Positions 32,873 to 41,122 of a DNA stretch of 64,000 bases are shown here, one piece after another. Numbering within the stretch: position 1 is the stretch's first letter; the number at the start of each line of letters is the position of its first letter. The notes below the pieces were generated by a model. That model was not told where the DNA came from. It searched no databases and saw only the letters and a list, made by a program, of their open reading frames with translations. This DNA is from Streptomyces sp. NRRL S-340. Its GTDB lineage: Bacteria > Actinomycetota > Actinomycetes > Streptomycetales > Streptomycetaceae. Made by a program: the position numbers and the translations under genes. The stretch lies in the NCBI RefSeq assembly GCF_000720185.1, contig NZ_JOIY01000023.1, forward strand, positions 1 to 64,000, in the 5' to 3' direction.

Positions 32873-33847
32873 ATGGCACACGAGCTCGTCGTCCTCGGGC
32901 GGACCGGGGTCGACATCTACCCGCTCGACCACGGCGTGGGCCTGGAACAGGTGAGGACCTTCGAGAAGTTCCTCGGCGGAAGCGCGGCGAACGTGGCGGT
33001 CGCCGCCGCCCGCCACGGCCGCGGCACCGCCCTGATCAGCCGGGTGGGCCGCGATCCCTTCGGCAGGTACGTCCGGCGCGAGGCCGCGCGGCTCGGCGTG
33101 GACACGGCACACCTCACGGCGCTCACGACGGCGGACGGACCCCCCACCCCGGTCACCTTCTGCGAGGTCTTCCCGCCCGACGACTTCCCGCTGTACTTCT
33201 ACCGGTACTCCAGCGCGCCCGACCTGCTGGTCGAACCCGGCGAACTGCCGCTGGAGGACATCCGGCAGGCCGCCGTCTTCTGGGCCACGGTCACCGGCCT
33301 GTCGGCCGAACCGAGCCGGGCCGCCCACTTCACCGCCTGGCAGGCCCGCGGCCGGCACGGCCCCACCGTCCTCGACCTCGACTACCGGCCGGTGTTCTGG
33401 GCCGGACCCGAAGCGGCCAGGGAACAGGTGACCCGGGCGCTGGAGCACGTCACCGTCGCCGTCGGCAACCTCCAGGAGTGCGAGGTGGCCGTCGGTGAGA
33501 CGGAACCGCACCGGGCCGCCGACGCCCTCCTCGACCGCGGCCTCGAACTCGCCGTCGTCAAACAGGGACCCAAGGGCGTACTGGCGGCCACCCGGCACGA
33601 GCGGGTCGAGGTCGCGCCCTTCCCCGTCGAGGTGGTCAACGGCCTCGGTGCGGGCGACGCGTTCGGGGGCGCCCTCGTCCACGGCCTGCTCAGCGGCTGG
33701 GACCTGACCCGGGTCATCGAGTTCGCCAACGTCGCGGGTGCCGTCGTCGCCTCCCGCCTCGCCTGCTCCACCGCCATGCCGACCACGTCCGAGGTGGATG
33801 CCTTCCTCGCCTCACGGTCGCTGGTCCGCGCCGAAGGGACCGCATGA
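32873..33847 (+). CDS. iolC: 5-dehydro-2-deoxygluconokinase (IolC, PfkB family)
   Basis: 324 residues. PfkB signatures: FLGGSAANVAVAAARHGRGTALISRVGRDPFGRYV at the N-terminus and VNGLGAGDAFGGALVHGLLSG with catalytic Asp in GAGD. VTFCEVFPPDDFPLYFYR is the substrate-lid region typical of IolC rather than ribokinase. It phosphorylates 5-dehydro-2-deoxy-D-gluconate. It follows iolE by 3 bp and overlaps the aldolase gene by 4 bp. Confidence 0.85.
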   Translation: MAHELVVLGRTGVDIYPLDHGVGLEQVRTFEKFLGGSAANVAVAAARHGRGTALISRVGRDPFGRYVRREAARLGVDTAHLTALTTADGPPTPVTFCEVFPPDDFPLYFYRYSSAPDLLVEPGELPLEDIRQAAVFWATVTGLSAEPSRAAHFTAWQARGRHGPTVLDLDYRPVFWAGPEAAREQVTRALEHVTVAVGNLQECEVAVGETEPHRAADALLDRGLELAVVKQGPKGVLAATRHERVEVAPFPVEVVNGLGAGDAFGGALVHGLLSGWDLTRVIEFANVAGAVVASRLACSTAMPTTSEVDAFLASRSLVRAEGTA

Positions 33848-34725
33848 TGGACGCCGCACAGCTGACCGCGATACGCGCCCGTGAACCCGAGCGCATCGAA
33901 CAGTCGTGGCGGAAACGGGCCCGCCGCCCGCGGTGCGGGCCGGACGGCCGCCTGCTCGTCGTCGCCGCCGACCACCCGGCCCGCGGCGCCCTCGGGGTCC
34001 GGGGCGACGAGGGAGCCATGGCGAGCCGCACCACCCTCCTCGACCGCCTGGCGACCGCCCTGTCGCGGCCGGGCGTCGACGGGGTGCTCGGCACCCCCGA
34101 CCTCCTCGACGACCTCCTGCTCATGGGGGCGCTGGAGGACCGGATCGCCATCGGGTCGATGAACCGGGGCGGACTGCAGGGATCGGTCTTCGAACTCGAC
34201 GACCGGTTCACCGCGTACACCCCCGAGGCCATCGCCGCTCAGGGACTCGACGGGGGCAAGACGCTCACCCGGATCTGCCTTGAGGACGCCGGCACCGTGG
34301 CCACCCTGGAGGCGGCGGGGAAGGCGGTCACCGGCCTGGCCGCGCACGACCTCATGGCCATGGTCGAGCCGTTCCTCGCGGTGCGGGAGGACGGCCGCGT
34401 ACGCAATCTGCTCGACCCCGACAGCGTCATCCGGGCGATCCAGATCGCGAGCGGGCTCGGCGCGAGCAGCGCGCACACCTGGCTCAAGCTGCCCGTGGTC
34501 GACGAACTCGAACGTGTCCTGGACGCGACCACGCTGCCGACCCTCCTGCTCGGCGGTGACCCGCAGGGCGACCCCCACGACACCTACGCCGCCTGGGACG
34601 CGGCCCTGGCGCTCCCGGCCGTACGGGGACTGGTCGTCGGACGCGCCCTGCTCTACCCGCCCGACGGGGACGTGGCCGCAGCCGTCGACATCGCGGCCGA
34701 ACTGGTCCACGGGAGCGGCGCATGA
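33844..34725 (+). CDS. Cgl0159-type TIM-barrel aldolase (IolJ-equivalent)
   Basis: 293 residues. LLVVAADHPARGALG, DGVLGTPDLLDDLLLMGAL, IGSMNRGGLQGSVFELDDRFTAYTP and HTWLKLPVV match the actinobacterial (beta/alpha)8 family found in inositol operons. It likely cleaves 2-deoxy-5-keto-gluconate 6-phosphate to malonate semialdehyde and DHAP, replacing IolJ. A Lys in TWLKLP is a candidate Schiff-base residue. Coupled to iolC upstream by ATGA; its own end overlaps the iolB remnant start by ATGA. Confidence 0.75.
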   Translation: MMDAAQLTAIRAREPERIEQSWRKRARRPRCGPDGRLLVVAADHPARGALGVRGDEGAMASRTTLLDRLATALSRPGVDGVLGTPDLLDDLLLMGALEDRIAIGSMNRGGLQGSVFELDDRFTAYTPEAIAAQGLDGGKTLTRICLEDAGTVATLEAAGKAVTGLAAHDLMAMVEPFLAVREDGRVRNLLDPDSVIRAIQIASGLGASSAHTWLKLPVVDELERVLDATTLPTLLLGGDPQGDPHDTYAAWDAALALPAVRGLVVGRALLYPPDGDVAAAVDIAAELVHGSGA

Positions 34726-34935
34726 GCCACAGCACCCGATGGGTGCGGCCGCCGGGCACCGCGAGCGGCGACGGCCGGGAGGCCGCCGTCACCGCCGCCG
34801 GCCAGGACCGGCACCACACGAGTCCGCGGGGGGCGGCCCTGACTGCCGGGGACGGCCGCGCCGTCGCCGCCGGCGACGGGGAGCACAACGTAGTACCCCT
34901 GTGCGGCGCCGTCCAGGTCACCGCGGTGACCGCGG
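34722..34935 (+). pseudogene. iolB: iolB remnant (5-deoxyglucuronate isomerase, N-terminus only)
   Basis: From the ATG at 34722 about 70 codons read WVRPPGTASGDGREAAVT..., GEHNVVPLCGAVQVTAV, which resembles the first cupin strand set of IolB (P-x-GT, G-x-x-x-VT, G-x-E-x-x-VPL-x-G-x-x-x-V). IolB is normally about 290 residues. The frame then runs into iolD sequence out of frame. Position between the aldolase and iolD is the usual place of iolB in Streptomyces operons. Identification rests on a short, imperfect match. Confidence 0.55.
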
Positions 34936-35409
34936 GCGGCGGCAGTCGTCGTGCTCGTCCAGAACAACGGATTCCACTCGATCGGCGCGCTGTCGCAGTC
35001 GCTCGGCTCCCAGCGGTTCGGCACGCGGTACCGCTACCGCACCGCCGACGGGCGGCTGGACGGCCCCCACCTGCCCACCGACCTCGCGGGCAACGCCCGC
35101 AGCCTGGGCGCCCACGTGATCGAGGTCCGCTCGCGCGCCGGACTGGAGGCGGCCATCGCCGAGGCCAAGGCGTGGCCGGCCGACGGCGGTCCCGTCGTCA
35201 TCCACGTGGAGACCGACCCGCTCGTCCCCGCCCCCGGCAGCGACAGCTGGTGGGACGTCCCCGTCGGCGCCGTCTCCACGCTGGGCTCGACGCAGGAGGC
35301 CCACACCGCCTACACCCGCCACAAGAAGGCCCAACGGCCGCTGCTCGCACCGGCGCGGCAGCCGGAGCCGGCCCGGCCGCCGCACGAGGACACCCGTGCC
35401 CAGCACTGA
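34936..35409 (+). pseudogene. iolD: iolD remnant (TPP-dependent hydrolase, C-terminus only)
   Basis: About 155 codons read AVVVLVQNNGFHSIGALSQ, LGSQRFGTRYRYR, NARSLGAHVIEVRS and DSWWDVPVGAVSTLGSTQ, the C-terminal quarter of IolD (3D-trihydroxycyclohexane-dione hydrolase, normally about 630 residues). The TPP-binding GDG and all upstream domains are missing, and the frame is shifted relative to the iolB remnant. A GTG at 34951 could start a peptide but it cannot be active. This is a deletion scar joining iolB and iolD. Confidence 0.85.
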
Positions 35410-35446
35410 GGAAGCAGCCTTGACCGCATCACCGAAGGAGCCCGCC

Positions 35447-36946
35447 GTGAGCGCGCCGACGCGCATCACCCACTTCATCGACGGCCGCCCGTGGAGCGGT
35501 CCGGCCGCACGCACCGCCGCCGTGTACAACCCGGCCACCGGAGCGCAGACCGCTTCCGTGGACCTCGCCCCGGCCGGACTGGTCGGCGCCGCCGTGGCGT
35601 CGGCGAAGGCCGCGTGGGAGGAGTGGCGCGACCTCTCGCTCGCCAGGCGCGTGCGGGTGCTCTTCGCCTTCCGCGAACTGCTCAACGCGAGGAAGGAGGA
35701 GATCGCGGCCCTGATCACCGCCGAACACGGCAAGGTCCTGTCGGACGCCCTCGGCGAGGTGACCCGCGGACTGGAGGTCGCCGAGTTCGCGTGCGGCATA
35801 CCGCACCTGCTGAAGGGCGGCTACTCCGAGAACGCCTCGACCCGGCTGGACGTCCACTCCATCCGGCAGAGCCTCGGGGTCGTCGCCGTCATCTCGCCGT
35901 TCAACTTCCCGGCGATGGTGCCGATGTGGTTCGTGCCCCTCGCCCTGGCCTGCGGCAACGCCGTGGTGCTCAAGCCGAGCGAGAAGGACCCGAGCGCCCC
36001 GCTGGCCCTGGCGGCCCTGTGGCAGGAGGCCGGCCTGCCCGACGGCGTACTGCAGGTCGTCAACGGCGACAAGGAGGCCGTCGACGCGCTCCTGCGCCAC
36101 GAGGACGTCAAGGCCGTCTCCTTCGTGGGTTCCACACCCGTCGCGCGGTACGTCTACGAGACAGGCGCCGCGCACGGCAAGCGCGTCCAGGCCCTGGGCG
36201 GCGCCAAGAACCACATGCTGGTGCTCCCCGACGCCGACCTGGACCTGGCCGCCGACGCCGCCGTCAACGCCGGCTTCGGTTCGGCCGGAGAGCGGTGCAT
36301 GGCGATCTCCGTGCTCGTCGCGGTGGAACCGGTCGCCGACGGACTCGTCGCCAGGATCACCGAGCGGATGCGCGCCCTGCGCACCGGCGACGGCACCCGC
36401 GGCTGCGACATGGGCCCCCTCGTCACCCGCGCGCACCGCGACAAGGTGGCCTCCTACCTCGACGCCGGCGTCGAGGCCGGTGCGGTGCTCCTGGCCGACG
36501 GCCGTGAGGGCGACTTCGACGCCGAGGGCGACGGCTTCTTCCTGGCCCCGACACTCTTCGACCACGTCGATCCGGGGATGCCGGTCTACACCGACGAGAT
36601 CTTCGGCCCGGTGCTGTCCGTCGTCCGTGTGGCGTCCTACGAGGAAGGTCTGGCGCTCATCAACGCCAACCCCTACGGCAACGGCACGGCGATCTACACC
36701 AACGACGGAGGCGCGGCCCGCCGCTTCGAGAACGAGGTCGAGGCCGGCATGGTCGGCATCAACGTGCCCGTCCCCGTGCCCGTCTCGTACTTCTCCTTCG
36801 GCGGGTGGAAGAACAGCCTCTTCGGAGACAGCCACGCCCACGGTGCCGAGGGCGTCCACTTCTTCACCCGCGGCAAGGTCGTCACCTCCCGCTGGCCGGA
36901 CCGCGGCCACGGCGGCCTCGACCTAGGCTTCCCCCGGAACGACTGA
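35447..36946 (+). CDS. mmsA: CoA-acylating methylmalonate-semialdehyde dehydrogenase
   Basis: 499 residues. ISPFNFPAMVPMWFVPLALACGN, LKPSEKDPSAPL, FVGSTPVARYVYETGAAHGKRVQALGGAKNHMLVLPDAD and GSAGERCMAIS (catalytic Cys) are MmsA/IolA hallmarks. It converts malonate semialdehyde or methylmalonate semialdehyde to acetyl-CoA or propionyl-CoA. GTG at 35447 is chosen because AAGGAG lies 6 bp before it; earlier GTG/TTG codons (35396, 35420) have no such site. It ends the iol operon and appears intact despite the upstream deletion; it can also serve valine breakdown. Confidence 0.9.
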   Translation: MSAPTRITHFIDGRPWSGPAARTAAVYNPATGAQTASVDLAPAGLVGAAVASAKAAWEEWRDLSLARRVRVLFAFRELLNARKEEIAALITAEHGKVLSDALGEVTRGLEVAEFACGIPHLLKGGYSENASTRLDVHSIRQSLGVVAVISPFNFPAMVPMWFVPLALACGNAVVLKPSEKDPSAPLALAALWQEAGLPDGVLQVVNGDKEAVDALLRHEDVKAVSFVGSTPVARYVYETGAAHGKRVQALGGAKNHMLVLPDADLDLAADAAVNAGFGSAGERCMAISVLVAVEPVADGLVARITERMRALRTGDGTRGCDMGPLVTRAHRDKVASYLDAGVEAGAVLLADGREGDFDAEGDGFFLAPTLFDHVDPGMPVYTDEIFGPVLSVVRVASYEEGLALINANPYGNGTAIYTNDGGAARRFENEVEAGMVGINVPVPVPVSYFSFGGWKNSLFGDSHAHGAEGVHFFTRGKVVTSRWPDRGHGGLDLGFPRND

Positions 36947-37692
36947 GAGCCGCACTCCCCGCCCGGCACCGGGGCCCGCCGCCCTCGGCACCGTGCTGCG
37001 CGACCTCGCCGGCCGGGCGGCGGCTCCTCAGCGCTGCCCGCCGGCGGCGGCCGCCTCGCCGGGCCGCCCGCCGCGGCCATGTGCGTGGAGGTCCTCGCGT
37101 GGAGCACCCGGCGCGCCCCGCCCGGCTCCGACCGCTGTGCGGCGTGTCCGGCCGGGCCGCCCACGCACCGGCGGGACGGCATCCAGCAGGGACAGGAGCC
37201 GGGTGACGCCGTTGCGGTTCCCACCGGTCGGGGTGACCGCCGGTGGAGTGCGTGTCCGTCGGTGATCAGGTGGTGCCGGCAGCCGGCCCGGCCCCGGGGA
37301 CACGGTCCCCACCGAGACGACCGGCTTCGCCAGGCGGCGCAAGGGCCGCAGGTGGTCCGTCGGCACCGTCGTCGAGCCCACGGTCACGAGGATCGCGGCC
37401 CCCACGCTGCCGATGGCGCCGAACGGGGCGGGTGCCGGCGGCAGCCGACGGCGCCGGGACTTCCTGCCCGGCACAGGGCTGCGAACGCGCGCAGGCCGAC
37501 CCGGGTCTCTGCACCCAGCTCCACCTGGGGTGAGTGGAGCAATTCCAAGGATTGACCGGGGTGCTGAGGTGCCGGAGGATCAACGCAGGCAGCCCAGACG
37601 GCAACCCGGGCTTGTGCCTTGGCACGGATCCTGGCCCGGCGAAGGCGCTGTGCGGGCGCCGGCCAACCCATTACCGAAGGGACACGGACACT
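36947..37692. other. Intergenic region with transposase debris
   Basis: About 750 bp without an intact gene. GC-rich hairpins near 36960-37030 may terminate the iol operon. An IS5-type transposase fragment lies at 37139-37275 on the minus strand. The rest, including a possible small hydrophobic minus-strand peptide near 37330-37420, is not recognisable. Confidence 0.5.
37139..37275 (-). pseudogene. IS5-family transposase fragment
   Basis: One frame reads AVTPTGGNRNGVTRLLSLLD then AVPPVRGRPGRTRR, the catalytic-core segment of IS5-type DDE transposases (LTGGNRxDVxxLxPLLD..PP(V/I)RGRxGRPR). The preceding LITDGH is in another frame, showing a frameshift. Neither the start nor the DDE end is present; no terminal repeats were found. 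Confidence 0.65.
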
Positions 37693-38307
37693 GTGCCTGC
37701 TCTCCCTGCCACGACTGACCGGGCTGTCACCCTGCTCCGTGACTTCGGTGCCGAGAGCATCGCCCACCCCGGCGGCACTCTCCTCACCCATCTCCGGCGT
37801 GTACAGGCGCGGCTGGCGACGTGGAAGGCCCGTCCGGCCCTCCGGCTCGCCGGGCTGTGCCACGCGTTCTACGGCACGGACGGCTTTCCCGCAGCACTGC
37901 TGCCACTGGACCGCCGCGATGACCTGGCAGCGGTGATCGGCGCCGAGGCCGAGGCCATCGTGTACCTGTACGCCTCCTGCGACAGGAAGGCGACGTACCC
38001 AACTCTCCACCAGGCCGGCGCTGCCTTCCACAACAGGTTCACCGGCCGCTCCCACGTGCCGGGTCCACAGCTGCGCCGGGACTTCGCCGAGCTGTCGGCG
38101 GCCAATGAACTCGATCTCGCCGTCATCGATCCCGCCTTCCGCGACAAGTGGGGCCCCGCGCTGCTCGCCCTGTTCACCGGAGTGCAGGATCTGCTCAGTG
38201 CCGACGCCTGGCTGGAGTGCCGCACGGTCCTTGCCACCCCTGCCTCCGAGCCGACGAACCGACACACCGCTTCTTCCTCGCCGGTGCCGAAGGCCGACCA
38301 GCGCTGA
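37693..38307 (+). CDS. DUF6817-like protein
   Basis: 204 residues from GTG with GAAGGGA upstream. AVTLLRDFGAESIAHPGGTLLTHLRRV, LRLAGLCHAFYGTDGFPAALLP and AEAIVYLYASCDRKATYPTL match the actinobacterial DUF6817 family, a helical HD-like domain with conserved His residues (IAHPGG, THL, CHAFYGT) that may bind metal. Function unknown; in some species it accompanies biosynthetic clusters. A serine/threonine-rich tail ends the protein. No operon partner is evident. Confidence 0.7.
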   Translation: MPALPATTDRAVTLLRDFGAESIAHPGGTLLTHLRRVQARLATWKARPALRLAGLCHAFYGTDGFPAALLPLDRRDDLAAVIGAEAEAIVYLYASCDRKATYPTLHQAGAAFHNRFTGRSHVPGPQLRRDFAELSAANELDLAVIDPAFRDKWGPALLALFTGVQDLLSADAWLECRTVLATPASEPTNRHTASSSPVPKADQR

Positions 38308-38405
38308 GACGGCCCGCAACCGGCCGCTGTCCTGGCCCTGAAGAGTCTGTCGCGTAAGTGGATCAATACCGTGGACCGATTCCCGAATCCGACATGGGGG
38401 ACGAC

Positions 38406-38936
38406 ATGCGATTTGCCGATGGCCCGAGCGTGCACTGCGATGTTCATGTCGAGGCAGACGTGGCGCGGGTCTGGGAGCTGGTGACCGACATCCGTCTGCC
38501 TGCCCTGCTCAGCCCGGAGCTGCAGCGCGTCGCCTGGCTCGACGGCGCGGAACGGCCCCTGGTAGGTGCGTGCTTCGAGGGCTACAACCGGCACGGGCGA
38601 CTCGGCGAGTGGCGAACTGTCTCCCACGTGGTCGAGCTGGACGAACCGCGGACGTTCGCCTGGGCCGTCACGGATGCGGACGGACGATACGGAGAACCGA
38701 CGTCGGATCCGGCGAAATCCATGGCGTCCTGGCGCTATGAACTCCAGGCCGAGGACGGCGGGACCCGGCTGCGGCAGTCGGCTCTCATCGGGCCGGGCCG
38801 CAGCGGAGTCACGCTGGCCCTCGACCGCCGGCCCGACCGGGAGGAGGAGATCATCGCATTCCGGATGAAGGAACTGCGCGCCGGGATGGAGGCCACCCTC
38901 CGCGGGATCAAGGCCCTTGCCGAGGGGAGCGGCTGA
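38406..38936 (+). CDS. SRPBCC family protein
   Basis: 176 residues. FADGPSVHCDVHVEADVARVWELVTDIRLPALLSPELQRVAWLDG is the opening of a START/Bet v1-like polyketide cyclase/dehydratase domain; GTRLRQSALIGPGRSGVTLAL and a long C-terminal helix (EEEIIAFRMKELRAGMEATLRGIKALAEG) complete the fold. ATG at 38406 has GGGGG 5 bp upstream; ATG 38394 is an alternative. Such proteins bind hydrophobic ligands. No pathway is indicated by its neighbours. Confidence 0.75.
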   Translation: MRFADGPSVHCDVHVEADVARVWELVTDIRLPALLSPELQRVAWLDGAERPLVGACFEGYNRHGRLGEWRTVSHVVELDEPRTFAWAVTDADGRYGEPTSDPAKSMASWRYELQAEDGGTRLRQSALIGPGRSGVTLALDRRPDREEEIIAFRMKELRAGMEATLRGIKALAEGSG

Positions 38937-39524
38937 GACGGCATTTCGTCCGGTGTGCTCTTGCAGCAGGCGTCACCCCGGTCCGCCCCGGCGGACCGCG
39001 GTGACCTGCACCCACCACGGCCGCACGACATCCTCGACCTCACCCGCAGCGCCGTGGCCTCCTTCGCCGCCCGCAACGGCTCGCGCGCAGGGTCTCTGGA
39101 GGCGGCGGTGCGGCTGATCGGACCGGGCGGCACCGGCCCGCCCGACCGCCGGGGCACCCAGGTCGCCCGCCCGGCCGGTCCCGAACCGGCGGTTTCCTGA
39201 CGAGCCCGCATCCCCGAGTCCACGGCGTTTCCCGCCGGCAGGACGCCTCGCCGTCCCGCGCTGTCCACGGCATGGCCGCTACTCGGCCCGGGCGACGGCC
39301 GTCGCCGGTGAGGTGCACGAGGCCCGCGGGGCGGGCAGCGCGCCCGCCGCGGCCGTCACCACGACCAGGCCCGCGAAGACCACCGCGAGGCAATCGACAG
39401 CCGTCCAGTAGCCATCGGTTGTGACTGAGCGTCGCCTCGTGCCGACGGCGCGGCTGCCGTGTCCGGCGTCGGGCATTCGTAGCCGGTGTGCGTGCTGACC
39501 CGGTGGGTCGACGATGTGACGTCG
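38937..39524. other. Intergenic region with two doubtful small frames
   Basis: On the plus strand 38955-39200 has good third-position bias (LTRSAVASFAARNGSRAGSL EAAVRLIG) but no ribosome binding site. On the minus strand 39279-39476 could encode a one-helix membrane peptide (YWTAVDCLAVVFAGLVVVTA). Neither matches a family; both may be gene ends left by rearrangement. Confidence 0.35.
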
Positions 39525-40127
39525 TCAGTCCGCCGCGGTACGGCGGGCGTAGGCGCGGGCGGCGCGGGCGCGGTCGCCGCAGCGGGTGGAGCACCACTGG
39601 CGGCGGCCGTGCTTGAGCAGGAAGCGGTTGCAGGGCGGGGAGGCGCAGGCGGTCAGGCGGGCGGCGTCGGGGGCGGTGAGCAGGTCGGCGGCGTCGGCGG
39701 CGATGACGGCCAGGGCGTGCTCGACGATCGCGGTGGTGGGGTGGGGCGTGGCGCGGTAGGGGCCGGTCTTCTCGTCCCACAGCAGGAGGGAGGCGGTGGG
39801 GACGCGGGTCATCGCGTCGTTGATCGCCGTGACGGCGGCGGGCAGGGCGGGCTGTCCGGCGACGCGGGAGGCCAGGAGCGACCTGACCTGTTCGCGCAAC
39901 GAGCGCAGCTGTGTCGCGCATACCTCCGCCAAGCCGGCGTCGGCCGGTGCGAGGTCGCGCCGTGCCAGCCACTGCTCGGCCTGTGCCGGGGTGCCCAGGA
40001 GGTCGGCTGTGTGGCCGCCGGGCAGTGCGACGGCACTGTTGGCCAGGGCCAGGGCGGGATGCTCGTCCTCGCCCGGCGCCGACGGCAGGGCGGCTTCTTC
40101 CGTCACGAACTCTTTCACGCTTCTCAT
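39525..40127 (-). CDS. CGNR zinc-finger / ABATE domain regulator
   Basis: 200 residues, ATG at 40127. N-terminal ABATE (stress-induced transcription regulator) domain: ALALANSAVALPGGHTADLLGTPAQAEQWLA. C-terminal CGNR-type zinc finger: LTACASPPCNRFLLKHGRRQWCSTRCGDRARAARAYARR, with four Cys and CGDR in place of CGNR. These proteins are thought to bind DNA. It is divergent from the UlaG-like hydrolase, and three CCGTGAG half-sites lie between them. Confidence 0.8.
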   Translation of the reverse strand: MRSVKEFVTEEAALPSAPGEDEHPALALANSAVALPGGHTADLLGTPAQAEQWLARRDLAPADAGLAEVCATQLRSLREQVRSLLASRVAGQPALPAAVTAINDAMTRVPTASLLLWDEKTGPYRATPHPTTAIVEHALAVIAADAADLLTAPDAARLTACASPPCNRFLLKHGRRQWCSTRCGDRARAARAYARRTAAD

Positions 40128-40145
40128 GGTACAGGTTGCGCTCAT

Positions 40146-40198
40146 CCGTGAGATCTGCCTACAGTCGACTCACGGTTAACAAGTTGTCTATCCGTGAG
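40146..40198. promoter_or_regulatory. Three CCGTGAG half-sites at 23-bp spacing
   Basis: CCGTGAG at 40146-40152, its complement CTCACGG at 40169-40175 and CCGTGAG again at 40192-40198. They form two nested inverted repeats of 30 bp. The first overlaps a plausible promoter of the hydrolase gene (TTGCGC 40136-40141, 18 bp, TACAGT 40160-40165). Likely operator of the CGNR protein or another regulator. Confidence 0.55.
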
Positions 40199-40209
40199 GA
40201 ATCTCTTTC

Positions 40210-41004
40210 GTGTCTTCTCCGACCCCGCAGACCGCCCCGTTCCCCGTACGCGTCTTCGGCGGCCCGACCGCCCTCTTCGAGTACGGCGGCCTGCGCTTTC
40301 TCACCGACCCGACCTTCGACGGCCCCGGCGACCACCAGGCGCCGGCCGTCGTGCTGACCAAGACGGCGGCGGCCGATGGCAGCCCGGCCGATCTCGGACG
40401 CGTCGACGTGGTCCTGCTCTCGCACGACGAGCACGCCGACAACCTCGACACGTCCGGCCGGGCGCTGCTCGCCGACGTCCCGCTGACGCTCACCACCCCC
40501 GGCGGTGGGGAGCGTCTCGGTCAGGCGGCCACCGGCCTCGCCGACTGGCAGCCGGTCGAGCTCGAACGCCGGGACGGCGGGCCCGGCACGGTCACCGTGA
40601 CCGGCGTGCCCGCCATCCACGGCCCCGGCCCGCGCGAGGAGGTCGAGCCGGTCTGCGGCGAGGTCGTCGGGTTCGTCCTGACCGGCGAGGGCCTGCCCAC
40701 CGTCTACGTCAGCGGCGACAACGCCTCTCTCGACGCGGTCGAGGAGATCGCCGAGCGCTTCGCCCCGGTCGACACGGCCCTCCTGTTCGCCGGAGCGCCC
40801 CGCTTCCCCGAAGTCTTCGACGGCAAGGTGATCGTCCTGGACAGCGCCCAGGCCGCCCAGGCCGCGAAGATCCTCGACGCCGGCCGCGTGGTCCCCGTCC
40901 ACTACGACAGCTGGGCCCACTTCACCGAGGGCCGCGACGAGCTCGTCGCCGCCTTCGCCGCCGCCGGTCTCACCGACCGCGTCGACTTCGGCGTCCGCGG
41001 CTGA
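40210..41004 (+). CDS. UlaG-like metallo-beta-lactamase-fold hydrolase
   Basis: 264 residues from GTG. FEYGGLRFLTDPTFDGPGDH and VVLLSHDEHADNLDTSGRALL hold the zinc-binding region (HDEHADN for HxHxDH), then IHGPGP, YVSGDNASLDAVEEIAERF and VPVHYDSWAHF. It resembles UlaG/L-ascorbate-6-phosphate lactonase-like proteins and NAPE-PLD-like hydrolases. Substrate unknown. Divergent from a CGNR regulator and first of four same-strand genes (LLM oxidoreductase, FMN reductase, MFS). Confidence 0.8.
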   Translation: MSSPTPQTAPFPVRVFGGPTALFEYGGLRFLTDPTFDGPGDHQAPAVVLTKTAAADGSPADLGRVDVVLLSHDEHADNLDTSGRALLADVPLTLTTPGGGERLGQAATGLADWQPVELERRDGGPGTVTVTGVPAIHGPGPREEVEPVCGEVVGFVLTGEGLPTVYVSGDNASLDAVEEIAERFAPVDTALLFAGAPRFPEVFDGKVIVLDSAQAAQAAKILDAGRVVPVHYDSWAHFTEGRDELVAAFAAAGLTDRVDFGVRG

Positions 41005-41122
41005 CCCCGCACACGCTCGGCACCTACCCGGACACAGCGACGGCCGACAGAGCCCCTCCGCGACTGCCGGCCGTCGCCCCGCCCCTCCCGGACCTCCAGC
41101 ACCACCGAAGGACCGCACGACC

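Noticed and set aside
31604..33682. Very long minus-strand frame over iolE and iolC
   Set aside because: Antisense of two clearly recognised genes; no domain of its own.
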